DNA of 64,000 nt from an uncultured Collinsella sp. GTDB taxonomy: Bacteria > Actinomycetota > Coriobacteriia > Coriobacteriales > Coriobacteriaceae. The position numbers were made by a program, and so were the translations under genes. Positions 52,074 through 60,916 of the stretch are shown here, in pieces. The stretch spans positions 62,001 to 126,000 of the forward strand of contig CABRHW010000003.1 in NCBI GenBank assembly GCA_902470765.1, written 5' to 3'. How positions within the stretch are numbered: the stretch's first letter is position 1; each line of letters starts with the position of its first letter. The notes beneath the pieces were generated by a model. That model did no database searches and was not told the origin of the DNA. It was given only the letters and a program-made list of their open reading frames with translations.

Positions 52074-52292
52074 CTATCCGATACCCTCGAGAAGCTCTGA
52101 CACCGTCATGCCGAGTGCGGGCGCGATCTTAAATAGAACCTTGAGCGTGAAATTTGCCGTCCCATCTTCGATTCGGTCGAGGTAGGGTCGGCTGATTCCT
52201 GTCGCCACACAAAAATCAACCTTGGAGATACCAAGGTCCCTGCGTGTCTCTTCGACCCGCCTGCCAAGAATCTGTTTCGCACGTTCGTCCAT
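52074..52292 (-). CDS. XRE-family regulator
   Basis: A 72-residue helix-turn-helix protein: ILGRRVEETRRDLGISKVDF, CVATGISRPYLDRIEDGTAN and then FTLKVLFKIAPALGMTVSEL. It is divergent from a small protein at 52369, and a 24-bp palindrome lies between them, so it probably represses itself and that neighbour. Confidence 0.9.
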   Translation of the reverse strand: MDERAKQILGRRVEETRRDLGISKVDFCVATGISRPYLDRIEDGTANFTLKVLFKIAPALGMTVSELLEGIG

Positions 52293-52321
52293 GCAGCCGA
52301 GTTTGAAATGGAGCCGAACAT

Positions 52322-52345
52322 AAACGTAAACTATAGTTTACGTTT
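52322..52345. promoter_or_regulatory. 24-bp perfect palindrome, XRE operator
   Basis: AAACGTAAACTA and its exact complement meet at 52333/52334. It lies 30 bases upstream of the XRE start and 24 bases before the divergent gene start, and overlaps TATAGT and TTTACG promoter-like sequences. Confidence 0.75.
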
Positions 52346-52368
52346 TGCCGAATACACAGGAGTTTTCT

Positions 52369-52758
52369 ATGTCGGGTTCTTCGGTCCGCATGTACCGAGC
52401 CACGCTTCGCACAAACAGCGCACCGCCCAAGCTCGTCGTCGTTGAAGCAGAATGCCTTTCGCCCGATGAGCGCACAGCATTTGCATTGCTATCAAGTCGC
52501 GTCGTCGCCGTTCTGGTCCCTTGCCCGGCGCAAGGTGAACTTGCCATTCAATGCCAAGCGCACAGCTGCTCGCTCAATCAGGCTGCCGTAATCGCAACCA
52601 GTCAGCGCGGCCTGCCGCTCCTTTTAGAAGCCGGTATCGCACTCGCCCTTCGCGGCACCGGATACGAAAACGAAGCCGCCGCCGACATGGTCTTTAAACC
52701 ACGATCGAGCGGCGGCCTCGCAGCAGCCATTGAATATGTGTGCAGGCTCGTTGCCTAA
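52369..52758 (+). CDS. Hypothetical protein
   Basis: A 129-residue protein, MSGSSVRMYRATLRTNSAPP then KLVVVEAECLSPDERTAFAL. It appears to be a mixed alpha/beta protein with a TSQRGLPLLLEAGIALALRG helix region and three Cys in the middle (VPCPAQGELAIQCQAHSCSL). The ATG at 52369 has AGGAG 6 bases upstream. It is controlled with the divergent XRE gene. I do not recognise the family. Confidence 0.7.
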   Translation: MSGSSVRMYRATLRTNSAPPKLVVVEAECLSPDERTAFALLSSRVVAVLVPCPAQGELAIQCQAHSCSLNQAAVIATSQRGLPLLLEAGIALALRGTGYENEAAADMVFKPRSSGGLAAAIEYVCRLVA

Positions 52759-52767
52759 AAGAACAAG

Positions 52768-53151
52768 CTAGAAACCAAGGCCAAAGCCCGTTCCGGTAAT
52801 CGCCGAGTACATAAAGTAAACGTTGATCACGTTGAGGAACACACCCGTGATGCAACCGTTGCGCAGGTAGCGCTCGCACACGATGCGCGCCATGGCGGCG
52901 GAGTCATCATTGTTTTTAGCCTGGCGTCCTGCCGTAAAGTACGTCGCCACGCTCAGCAGCAGGTTGAGCACCGGCAGTGCCAGCAACTCGTAGCTCTTGC
53001 CCCAGCGCGTCGCCTCGCCGGCGGCATTAAACTTTGTTGCCACCTCGGGACCAATGTTGGGGATAACACACGCTGCGACCACCAGCGGAATCACCGCAAG
53101 CACGAGCAGCGCAATACCCATATAGCCGGCTTTTTTGCCATATTTAAACAT
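52768..53151 (-). CDS. Small membrane protein, DUF1648-like
   Basis: A 127-residue protein with hydrophobic segments near 10-30, 55-72 and 98-118. The opening YMGIALLVLAVIPLVVAACV and KFNAAGEATRWGKSYELLAL resemble DUF1648/SdpI-type proteins, where PxHFNxxGxxdrwgsK is common. It begins 11 bases after the YchF gene and is read in the same direction. Role unknown. Confidence 0.75.
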   Translation of the reverse strand: MFKYGKKAGYMGIALLVLAVIPLVVAACVIPNIGPEVATKFNAAGEATRWGKSYELLALPVLNLLLSVATYFTAGRQAKNNDDSAAMARIVCERYLRNGCITGVFLNVINVYFMYSAITGTGFGLGF

Positions 53152-53162
53152 GTGCGTCGTCC

Positions 53163-54239
53163 TTACACGTTAAAGCGGAAGTGCACAACGTCGCCATCGG
53201 CCATGACATAGTCCTTGCCCTCAATACGCAGCTTGCCGGCGGCCTTGGCGCCCTGCTCGCCGCCGAGCTCGATGTAGTCGTCATAGCCAATGACCTCGGC
53301 CTTAATAAAGCCGCGCTCAAAGTCGGTGTGGATGACGCCGGCAGCCTGCGGGGCGGTCGCACCCTGACGCACCGTCCAGGCCTTGACCTCCATCTCGCCG
53401 GCCGTAAAGAACGACTGCAGGCCGAGCAGCTTGTAGGCTGCCTGCGCGAGCACGTCCAGGCCGGGCTGCTCCAAGCCCAGGCTCTCCAGGTAGTCGGCGG
53501 CGTCCTCGGGATCGAGCTCGGAAAGCTCAGCCTCGATCTTGGCGCAGATGGGCAGCGGCTTAACACCATCGATGGGCACCAGATCGTCGTTGAGCATATC
53601 CTCGTCCACGTTGGCCACATACAGGATGGGCTTCATGGTGAGCAGGAACAGGCCCTTGGCGGCAGCACGCTCCTCGTCGGTCATCTCCATAGACGCAGCG
53701 CGCTTGCCCTCGTTGAGCCAGGCAAGCAGGCGCTTGGCGACCTCGAACTTGGGCATGAGCTCCTTGTCGCGCTTGGCCTCCTTCTCGAGCTTGGGCAGCT
53801 GCTTCTCGAGCGTGCTCATGTCGGCCAGGATAAGCTCAGTCATGATGGTGTCGGCATCGCCGGCAGGATCGACGAACTCGCCCGTGCGGCCCACCTCACG
53901 CATGACGTTGGGGTCTTTAAAGTAGCGCACGACCTCGCAGATGGCGTCGGTCTCGCGAATGTTGGCCAGGAACTGGTTGCCCAGGCCCTCGCCCTCGTTG
54001 GCGCCCTTCACCAGACCTGCGATGTCGACGAACTCGACCGTTGCCGGCACGATGCGACCCGGGTTGACGATGTCGGCGAGCTTTTGCAGACGGCTATCGG
54101 GCACGTCGACGATACCCACGTTGGGGTCGATCGTGGCGAACGGGTAGTTGGCGGCAAGACCGGTCTTTTTGGTAAGCGCGGTGAACAGCGTCGACTTGCC
54201 TACGTTGGGCAGGCCCACGATACCGATGGAAAGGGACAC
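53163..54239 (-). CDS. ychF: Redox-regulated ATPase YchF
   Basis: A 358-residue Obg-family P-loop protein. The P-loop GLPNVGKST (9-17), the YPFATIDPNVGIVDVPD switch, and a C-terminal TGS domain with RQGATAPQAAGVIHTDFERG and FIKAEVI are diagnostic. The usual length is about 363. It starts at GTG 54239 with AAAGGAG 6 bases before it. Longer upstream frames are not conserved. YchF binds ATP more than GTP and associates with ribosomes and the stress response. Confidence 0.95.
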   Translation of the reverse strand: MSLSIGIVGLPNVGKSTLFTALTKKTGLAANYPFATIDPNVGIVDVPDSRLQKLADIVNPGRIVPATVEFVDIAGLVKGANEGEGLGNQFLANIRETDAICEVVRYFKDPNVMREVGRTGEFVDPAGDADTIMTELILADMSTLEKQLPKLEKEAKRDKELMPKFEVAKRLLAWLNEGKRAASMEMTDEERAAAKGLFLLTMKPILYVANVDEDMLNDDLVPIDGVKPLPICAKIEAELSELDPEDAADYLESLGLEQPGLDVLAQAAYKLLGLQSFFTAGEMEVKAWTVRQGATAPQAAGVIHTDFERGFIKAEVIGYDDYIELGGEQGAKAAGKLRIEGKDYVMADGDVVHFRFNV

Positions 54240-54353
54240 GACAGCTCCTTTTGGTACAAGCATTTCAATCTGCATAAGTATAGCGCCGCCGCAGCATCTG
54301 GGCGAACCCGGACGCCACGGCGGCACGAATGAAGCAGAGATAGGGGTCGTTGG

Positions 54354-55607
54354 CTAGTCCGCGAGCTTCTCCACCTGGTCGAGCATCTTGTCGAGCTTGG
54401 CCTTTGCCTCGGCCTTGACCTTCTGGGCTTCTTCGTGGGCCTTCGCCTTCTGGGCGGCCTTTTCCTCGGCCTCGGGATCGACGACGACCAGGTTGGATGC
54501 ATCATGCTCAACCAACTTAAGCGCATGCTCGGGGCACACCTTGACGCAGGCTCCGCAGCCTAGGCAATACGTGGACTCCAGTGCAAAGCGGCCGCTTCCC
54601 ACCAGATCGCAGGCAAACGTGGGACACACGTTGACGCACTCGCCACACGACGTGCACTTGTCAAAATCGCACTCCGGCGTGCTCACCTGCATGTTCTGGG
54701 CAAGCTCGGGATGGTTTTGCAGCGTCGAGAGTACCAGCTGGCGACCGTGCGTAAGCGTACGGCGACGTTTGGCCGTCGTGGTGCCGCACATGGTGTTGAG
54801 CGTGCGCTCCAGCTGGGTAATCTGATGGCGATGGGCCTTGAGCTTTTGCGTCACCGAGGCCAGCGCCGCCGTCGCCGGATTGAGCTTGGTCACCGTCAGG
54901 CCCGTGGTGCGGGCGATCTTTTCCATGTACTCCTTGCGCTCGTACTCGCGGCGCTTATGACATTTGAGGCTCTTGGGATCGACCTCCAGACCCATGCCCG
55001 TGCCGGCCCACTCCTCGGCCTTCGCAATCGCCTCGCCCAGGATGTCCTCACCGCCGGTGTTGCGGCACTTATCACACACGCCCAACGGCAGGTACACACT
55101 CACGTTGGGATAGTCGGCCAGCACCGAGAACCAGGTCTCGGCCGTAATATCGCCCACGCAGGCGACGACGACCTCGTTCTCGCGCGGCATGCGCTTGAGG
55201 GCGCGCGTGCAGGTGACGTAGGCGGTCTCGTGGCTCGTAGCTGCAGAGACGATATCGTCATACAGGTTTTTGGGCGCCAGACGCGGCGAGATAATCGCCT
55301 CGGTCGGACAGGCAGCGGCGCACAGGCCGCACTTGCGACAGGAGTCGAGGATCTCGATGGCGTCTTCCTCGACCTCGATAGCGTTGACCGGGCACACGTC
55401 CATGCACGCGGTGCAGCCGCTCTTTTCGTTTTTGCAGGTCAGGCACGGAATCGTGTTGCCGCGCGGACGCTCCTTGTAGTCGGCAGGATTCCACTGCGGC
55501 GCCGATGGATCGAGTGCATCGGTCACGCCGCCAAGCGGGTTTTTAAGAAAGTCGAAACCCTTGCTGATCTCGATAATGTCATCAAACAGATCGTGTTCCT
55601 GCGCCAT
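54354..55607 (-). CDS. Polyferredoxin with two pairs of 4Fe-4S clusters
   Basis: A 417-residue iron-sulfur protein. The N-terminal Cys groups include Cys55-Cys58, Cys65-Cys68-Cys72 and Cys90-Cys93-Cys96-Cys100 (CRKCGLCAAACP). The C-terminal part has a second ferredoxin domain, CDFDKCTSCGECVNVCP and CLGCGACVKVCP. The tail is a charged coiled coil (EEKAAQKAKAHEEAQKVKAE). The ATG at 55607 follows GGGAGGGG. It is an electron carrier for some oxidoreductase, but the partner is not next to it. Confidence 0.85.
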   Translation of the reverse strand: MAQEHDLFDDIIEISKGFDFLKNPLGGVTDALDPSAPQWNPADYKERPRGNTIPCLTCKNEKSGCTACMDVCPVNAIEVEEDAIEILDSCRKCGLCAAACPTEAIISPRLAPKNLYDDIVSAATSHETAYVTCTRALKRMPRENEVVVACVGDITAETWFSVLADYPNVSVYLPLGVCDKCRNTGGEDILGEAIAKAEEWAGTGMGLEVDPKSLKCHKRREYERKEYMEKIARTTGLTVTKLNPATAALASVTQKLKAHRHQITQLERTLNTMCGTTTAKRRRTLTHGRQLVLSTLQNHPELAQNMQVSTPECDFDKCTSCGECVNVCPTFACDLVGSGRFALESTYCLGCGACVKVCPEHALKLVEHDASNLVVVDPEAEEKAAQKAKAHEEAQKVKAEAKAKLDKMLDQVEKLAD

Positions 55608-55758
55608 GCGCGGCCCCTCCCTGAGCAGTGCAAACAAGCAAGAAATAATGATACGCCATCGGCCCGTGCCTCGAGCAAATTACACGCGGAGCACCTTTGG
55701 GACAAATAGCCTATGGCCTATCGCCGCCTCGATTGCACAAGGTCGATCAAGCGCCAAG

Positions 55759-56826
55759 CTATGCCTCGCACATGAGCTGCACGAGCTTTTGTTTGGTCAC
55801 CTTGGCCTGCTCGTTGGCCATATTACGCTCGTTTCTAAAGACCGCATTTGCAACACTCTGCAGGTCGGCATCGGAAATCTCGCCGAGGCCTAGCTCCTCG
55901 AGCATCGTCGGCAGACCAACGCGCTGACAAAACTCGAGCACCTGATTAAGCTCGGGCGCACGCTCCAGACGAAGCTGAACCACCAGGCCAAATGCCACGG
56001 CCTCACCATGCATGGCCTTGCACTCGGGCAGAATCGTCAGACCGTTGGCGATGGCATGTGCCAACGCCAGGCCGCCACTCTCGAAGCCAACACCCGAAAG
56101 CAGAATATTGCACTCGATCAGGCGCTCAACCGCCGGCGATGTACGCCCCTTTTTGAGATCGCGCTTGGCAGCGACACCACACTCCATGAGCGTGTCATAA
56201 CAGGCACGAGCCGCAACCAGGGCCAAGTGACCCGGCGTGCCACCGTGCTCGTTGGCGCCGTGCGCCGCGGCGCACGAACGCGCCTCGAAGTACGTTGCCA
56301 GCGCATCGCCCATACCAGCGACCGTCATACGCAGCGGGGCCGCCGCGACCACGTTGGTATCGACCACGACCAGGTCTGGATTCTTCTCGAGCATCAGGTA
56401 GCGGTCGAACGACCCATCCTCGTGATACAGCACCGAAATCGCGCTGCACGGACCGTCCATCGAAGCCGCCGTGGGGCATACGCACAACGGCAGCTCGGCA
56501 TAAAACGCAACAGCTTTTGCGATATCGAGCATCTTGCCGCCGCCAATACCCACCACCATGTCGCAATACTCAGCCCGGGCTTCCTTAGCCATTTCGACAA
56601 CGGCCTCTTCCGTACACGGACCGTTGTAAATCTTAAAGAACGGCTCGCTTAGATCTTCATCCAGAAATCCATCGACAATCTGCCTGCACAGCCGATCCTC
56701 GGTGCCCTGGTCAAACAAGACATAGGCAGCGCAGCCCAACCATGACAAATACCTGCCCTGACGCGAAAGTTCGCCCGGCCCCTGAACATACCGGCCGGGA
56801 CCGCCATAAACCATAGGAAGCGCCAT
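55759..56826 (-). CDS. Glycerol dehydrogenase-like iron alcohol dehydrogenase
   Basis: A 355-residue member of the GldA family. The NAD site is VGIGGGKMLDIAKAVAFYAE, and the metal ligands are in GMGDALATYFEARSC (Asp), LALAHAIANGL (His) and CKAMHGEAVAFG (His). It converts a polyol such as glycerol with NAD, or a related hydroxy ketone. It is a paralogue of the next gene (56939-58039), separated by a terminator, so the two are expressed from separate units. Confidence 0.88.
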   Translation of the reverse strand: MALPMVYGGPGRYVQGPGELSRQGRYLSWLGCAAYVLFDQGTEDRLCRQIVDGFLDEDLSEPFFKIYNGPCTEEAVVEMAKEARAEYCDMVVGIGGGKMLDIAKAVAFYAELPLCVCPTAASMDGPCSAISVLYHEDGSFDRYLMLEKNPDLVVVDTNVVAAAPLRMTVAGMGDALATYFEARSCAAAHGANEHGGTPGHLALVAARACYDTLMECGVAAKRDLKKGRTSPAVERLIECNILLSGVGFESGGLALAHAIANGLTILPECKAMHGEAVAFGLVVQLRLERAPELNQVLEFCQRVGLPTMLEELGLGEISDADLQSVANAVFRNERNMANEQAKVTKQKLVQLMCEA

Positions 56827-56893
56827 ACGAGAATCCGCCCTTCATCAAACAACGATTGGTGCAAAGTCACCTGACCCCTTTGCACCATAGCAA

Positions 56894-56926
56894 AAGGGGC
56901 AAAGCCATCTGTTGACTTTGCCCCTT
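56894..56926. terminator. Terminator between the two GldA paralogues
   Basis: AAGGGGCAAAG (56894-56904) and CTTTGCCCCTT (56916-56926), a perfect 11-bp stem, followed on the minus strand by TTTTGC. Confidence 0.85.
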
Positions 56927-56938
56927 CCTTAGCTTGAT

Positions 56939-58039
56939 TTACTCATCCATGAGATAGTAGTGGCCCAGCGCGTCGGCACCCAGGATGGCGTTTGCGACCA
57001 TCTCGGGCGTCACCTCAAACGGCATGTTGCACATGGTGTCCTCGGGCGCGCAAGCAGCCTCGGCAACGACCATGGCCTGCTCGCGCGTAACCTCGGCAAC
57101 GCCAAGCTCCTTCATCGTGACCGGCAGGCCCAGCTCAATGCAGAAGCCCAAGACTTCCTCGAGTTTCTCAGTCGGAGCATCCTCGAGTACCAGCTGGACG
57201 ATGGTGCCAAAGGCGACCTTCTCGCCGTGATACATGCCGTGGCACTCGGGCAGCATCGTCAGGCCATTGTGGATGGCATGAGCAGCAGCAAGGCCCGAGC
57301 TCTCAAAGCCAATGCCCGAAAGTAGCGTATTGGCCTCGATGATATGCTCGACTGCAGGCGTGAGCGCACCCTTCTCCAGCGCGACCTTGGCCTTGACGCC
57401 ATCGGCCATAAGCGTCTCGTAGCAGAGCTTGGCGAGCGCCAGGCCGGCCATACCGCCCTTGCCGCCGGCGCAAGTGCCACCGTCGGCATCGTGCGTTGCC
57501 TGGGCCTCAAAGTAGGTTGCGAGCGCATCGCCCATACCGGAAACCGTCAGGCGCACCGGGCTCGCCGCGATAACCGTCGTATCCATAAGGACGATATTGG
57601 GGTTTGCCTTAAGGAAGAGGTACTTGTCGAACTGGCCGTCATCGGTGTAGAGCACCGAAAGTGCCGAGCACGGCGCATCGGTCGAAGCGATGGTGGGGCA
57701 AATGATAACCGGGGACTCCAGGTAGTAGGCAACGGCCTTGGCGGTATCGAGGATCTTGCCGCCACCGACGCCGACGATGATGTCGCAACCGTTGTCGCGG
57801 GCGAGTGCAACCAGGCGATCGACCTCGCCCTTGGAGCACTCGCCGTTAAAGTCCTCAAACAGCAGCTCGGCCTTAGCCTCGGCAAAACCGCCCTCGATCT
57901 TGGCACCGACGCGCTTCTTGCCCGAAGGCGTCACGATGACGAGGGCCTTAGCGCCGAGCGGCTCGACATAGGAGCCGAGCTTGGCGAGCTCGTCCGGACC
58001 CTGGATGTACTTGCTGGGGCTATTGAAAATTGCAGCCAT
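56939..58039 (-). CDS. gldA: Glycerol dehydrogenase
   Basis: A 366-residue enzyme. The NAD-binding VGVGGGKILDTAKAVAYYLE, metal-binding GMGDALATYFEAQATH, LAAAHAIHNGLTML and CHGMYHGEKVAFG match glycerol dehydrogenases (Asp, His, His). It oxidises glycerol to dihydroxyacetone or reduces it in fermentation. It closes toward the next paralogue through a terminator, and another iron alcohol dehydrogenase lies upstream. Confidence 0.92.
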   Translation of the reverse strand: MAAIFNSPSKYIQGPDELAKLGSYVEPLGAKALVIVTPSGKKRVGAKIEGGFAEAKAELLFEDFNGECSKGEVDRLVALARDNGCDIIVGVGGGKILDTAKAVAYYLESPVIICPTIASTDAPCSALSVLYTDDGQFDKYLFLKANPNIVLMDTTVIAASPVRLTVSGMGDALATYFEAQATHDADGGTCAGGKGGMAGLALAKLCYETLMADGVKAKVALEKGALTPAVEHIIEANTLLSGIGFESSGLAAAHAIHNGLTMLPECHGMYHGEKVAFGTIVQLVLEDAPTEKLEEVLGFCIELGLPVTMKELGVAEVTREQAMVVAEAACAPEDTMCNMPFEVTPEMVANAILGADALGHYYLMDE

Positions 58040-58065
58040 AACTATCCCATTCTCTAAAAAAGAAA

Positions 58066-58095
58066 GGGGCTCCGTACGGATACGTGCGGAGCCCC
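58066..58095 (-). terminator. Terminator of iron alcohol dehydrogenase
   Basis: GGGGCTCCG (58066-58074) and CGGAGCCCC (58087-58095) form the stem. On the minus strand TTTCTTTTTT follows. Confidence 0.88.
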
Positions 58096-58117
58096 TCGTT
58101 ACGATAACAAGAGTCGA

Positions 58118-59341
58118 TTAGAAATCGATGTCGGTGTCGTAGTAGCAGGCCTTGAGGATCTTCTCGAAGTCGGCAGCCTTGGTCTCACGCGGGTTCTCGG
58201 GCGTGCAGGCGTCCTGCTCGGCGTTCGCGGCGATCTCGGGCAGCTTGGCGAGGAACTCCTCCTCGGAAACCATCTGCGGGTTCTCGGCGTCGACCTTCAC
58301 GCCACCATTCGCGTAATCCTTGATGGACTGCGGAATGTTGAGCTGGTCGTTGAGGTCGCGAATCTTCTGGACGAGTGCAGCGATGAGCTCCTCGTTGGTC
58401 TCGCCGGGAAGGTGCAGGATCTCCTTGGCCACGTAAGCGTAACGCTCGGCAGCACGGGGATCCTTGGAGTTCCACTGGATGACCTTGCCCAGGTACATGG
58501 CGTTAGCAGCACCGTGGATGATGTGGCCGTTCTCGAAGGCAGCACCGGTCTTGTGAGCCATGGAGTGAACGATGCCGAGCAGGCCCGAGGAGAAGGCGAT
58601 ACCGGCGATGCACTGAGCCTCGTGCATGTGCTGACGGGCCTCATGGTCGCCAGCATAGGACTTGGGCAGCCACTCGACGATCTCGCGGATGCCGTGCAGA
58701 GCGTTGGCATCGGTGAACATAGAGGCGCAGGTGGAAACGTAGGCCTCCATGCAGTGGGTCAGAGCGTCCATGCCGGTGTGAGCGCACAGCTTGGCGGGCA
58801 TGGTGTAGGTGAGCTCGGGGTCGACGATGGCGACATCAGGGGTGATGTTGAAGTCGGCCAGCGGGTACTTGATGCCCTTGGCGTAGTCGGTGATGACGGA
58901 GAAGGCAGTGACCTCGGTAGCGGTACCGGAGGTAGAGGAGATGGCGCAGAAGTGAGCCTTCTGACGCAGCTCGGGGAAGCTGAACGGCTGGATGATGTTA
59001 TCGAAGGACTCCTCGGGATACTCGTAGAAGACCCACATGGCCTTAGCGGCATCGATGGGCGAGCCGCCGCCAATGGCGATAATCCAGTCGGGCTCGAACT
59101 CGCGCATGGCCTCGGCGCCCTTCATGACCGTCTCGATGGACGGGTCGGACTCGACGCCCTCGAACAGCTTGACCTCGAAACCGCCCTCTTTGAGGTCGGC
59201 CTCAACGTCCTGCAGGAACCCGCCGCGGCGCATAGAGCTGCCGCCAGAAACGATGATGGCCTTCTTGCCCTTGAGGTTCTTCACCTCGTGGCGAGCGCCC
59301 TCACCAAAGTACAGATCGCGAGGATTGGTAAAACGTCCCAT
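58118..59341 (-). CDS. Iron-containing alcohol dehydrogenase
   Basis: A 407-residue group III alcohol dehydrogenase. The NAD-binding IIAIGGGSPIDAAKAMWVFY, the metal ligands in CAHTGMDALTHCMEAYVS and GIVHSMAHKTGAAFENGHII (Asp, three His) are present. AGGAGGCACAGT precedes the ATG at 59341. The class includes butanol, 1,3-propanediol and lactaldehyde dehydrogenases; which one this is cannot be told. It lies in one direction with two glycerol dehydrogenases, suggesting a fermentative polyol or aldehyde cluster. Confidence 0.92.
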   Translation of the reverse strand: MGRFTNPRDLYFGEGARHEVKNLKGKKAIIVSGGSSMRRGGFLQDVEADLKEGGFEVKLFEGVESDPSIETVMKGAEAMREFEPDWIIAIGGGSPIDAAKAMWVFYEYPEESFDNIIQPFSFPELRQKAHFCAISSTSGTATEVTAFSVITDYAKGIKYPLADFNITPDVAIVDPELTYTMPAKLCAHTGMDALTHCMEAYVSTCASMFTDANALHGIREIVEWLPKSYAGDHEARQHMHEAQCIAGIAFSSGLLGIVHSMAHKTGAAFENGHIIHGAANAMYLGKVIQWNSKDPRAAERYAYVAKEILHLPGETNEELIAALVQKIRDLNDQLNIPQSIKDYANGGVKVDAENPQMVSEEEFLAKLPEIAANAEQDACTPENPRETKAADFEKILKACYYDTDIDF

Positions 59342-59839
59342 ACTGTGCCTCCTAAACAAGCCCCTCTTAGACTTGCGTATATAACGGAGCACCCGATTGG
59401 CTCCGTTAGGACCATTTTGTGCGTCGCCGGCGATAGCGACGCAATGTCTAAACGTCTCAACGCTCAGACAAACACTATTTTACCGTTCTGGTTGGTCAGT
59501 TATTCACCTAAAGCCAACAATGATGAAACGTTTTTTCTATCCCTGAAGACCCTTGTGGGGCATTCATACTCCCAAGCTGGGCAAACGTTTTATCAGGGTT
59601 GACCACATATCCCGGGTAGGACTGTGCCCCTCCAAAATGTGCCCCGTTCGCCGCCAAAAATCGACCGTTTACGGCACTGTGATACCACCCGCGCAACCGA
59701 GGTGCCGACATTTGTGCGACATCCGTCTTCGTGGTGCAAAGGTGCAAGTCCAAGTGCGGCACCCCCGGTGTGCCACATGCGGGTAAACTAGACCTTTATA
59801 TAGAGACATTTGAACCCTAACCGCAGCAAAGGAGGCCCC
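59342..59839. promoter_or_regulatory. Divergent promoter region, no gene
   Basis: 498 bases between the iron alcohol dehydrogenase and the helical-repeat genes. TGCGTCGC/GCGACGCA (59420-59427, 59435-59442) is a short hairpin or operator. The region is AT-richer than its surroundings. It should hold promoters for both sides, but no clear -10/-35 was identified. Confidence 0.5.
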
Positions 59840-60916
59840 ATGGCATTCGATCCCATTCAAGAGGATTGCCATCGCCTCGTTCTTGAGGCCTTGCGCCGCG
59901 ACAATATCCCGCTCACCGACGGTGCCGCCGTAGAGCGTCTGATGGAACAATTCACCCGTAACCCCGCGCCGCTCATCGTGCGCGACCGCGACCGCGCCGG
60001 GCATCTCATTGCCAAGGTGGTCGAGGCTGTCGACTACCGCATCCCCTTTATCCCCGACGACGCCCAGGCAGAGCAAGAAGAGGCCGGTGCCGAGAACATG
60101 CTCCGCGAGGCAGCCGCGCTCGACCCGAGCAACTGGGATGCCCAGCGCATGCTGACGGCGCTCACCGCCGAATCCAACGAGGAATACGTGCAGTATCTGG
60201 TGTCCAAGTGCGACGAGGTGGAGCACGATCTGGCGCTCAAGATCGCCTCGGCACAGGACCCCTACGAGCGTGAGGCCGCAGGCGACCTGACCCGCCGTCC
60301 CTACCTGCGCTGGCTTGCCGCCTTGGCATCGCGCGCGCTCATTAGCGGCCGCTACCGCATGTCGCTGGATGCCGCGAATCGCAGCCTGGACTTTGCGCCC
60401 AACGACCCCGCCGGCGTCCGCCATACCGCGATGCTTGCCATGGCAAAGCTCGAATACCCTGCCGAGGAGCTCAAGCGTTTTCGCTCCGCCCACTCCGTGC
60501 CTTATCTTGCCAACACGCCGCTGCGCCGCCGTCCCAAGGACGCAGAGCGCGACTTGGACCCGTGGACGCTCATCGCACTGATGAGCGCAGCCTGGCGCGA
60601 GCTGGATTACGAGGGCGCCGAGCACTACCTGCGCATCCTGGTGCGCTCATGCCCGCACGCAGCCGAGGCGCTCTACTTCCAAACCGAGTTCCCCGACGGC
60701 GTCTATGCCCGCGTCAACGTGGGCGCCGGTTCCACCGACGAGCTGGTCCTTGCCCTGTCCGAGGCAACGCCGGTGCTGCAGGAGGGCCTGGGCGCCCCCG
60801 ACAACGCCAGCTTTGCCGCCTGGGTCGCCACCAACGACATCGTGCGCTCCCAGATTGACGAGCGCATCCTGCGCGCGGCCGAGCAGGGCCTGCCGTTTAA
60901 GGGAGGGGACCTCTAA
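59840..60916 (+). CDS. Helical-repeat (TPR-like) protein
   Basis: A 358-residue protein after AAAGGAGG. It starts MAFDPIQEDCHRLVLEALRR. Repeated helices such as NMLREAAALDPSNWDAQRML, YRMSLDAANRSLDFAPNDPA and ELDYEGAEHYLRILVRSCPH have the TPR pattern. The stop overlaps the next gene (TAATG). It is probably a scaffold or adaptor protein, followed by a paralogue-like second helical protein and the MurT-GatD gene. Confidence 0.75.
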   Translation: MAFDPIQEDCHRLVLEALRRDNIPLTDGAAVERLMEQFTRNPAPLIVRDRDRAGHLIAKVVEAVDYRIPFIPDDAQAEQEEAGAENMLREAAALDPSNWDAQRMLTALTAESNEEYVQYLVSKCDEVEHDLALKIASAQDPYEREAAGDLTRRPYLRWLAALASRALISGRYRMSLDAANRSLDFAPNDPAGVRHTAMLAMAKLEYPAEELKRFRSAHSVPYLANTPLRRRPKDAERDLDPWTLIALMSAAWRELDYEGAEHYLRILVRSCPHAAEALYFQTEFPDGVYARVNVGAGSTDELVLALSEATPVLQEGLGAPDNASFAAWVATNDIVRSQIDERILRAAEQGLPFKGGDL

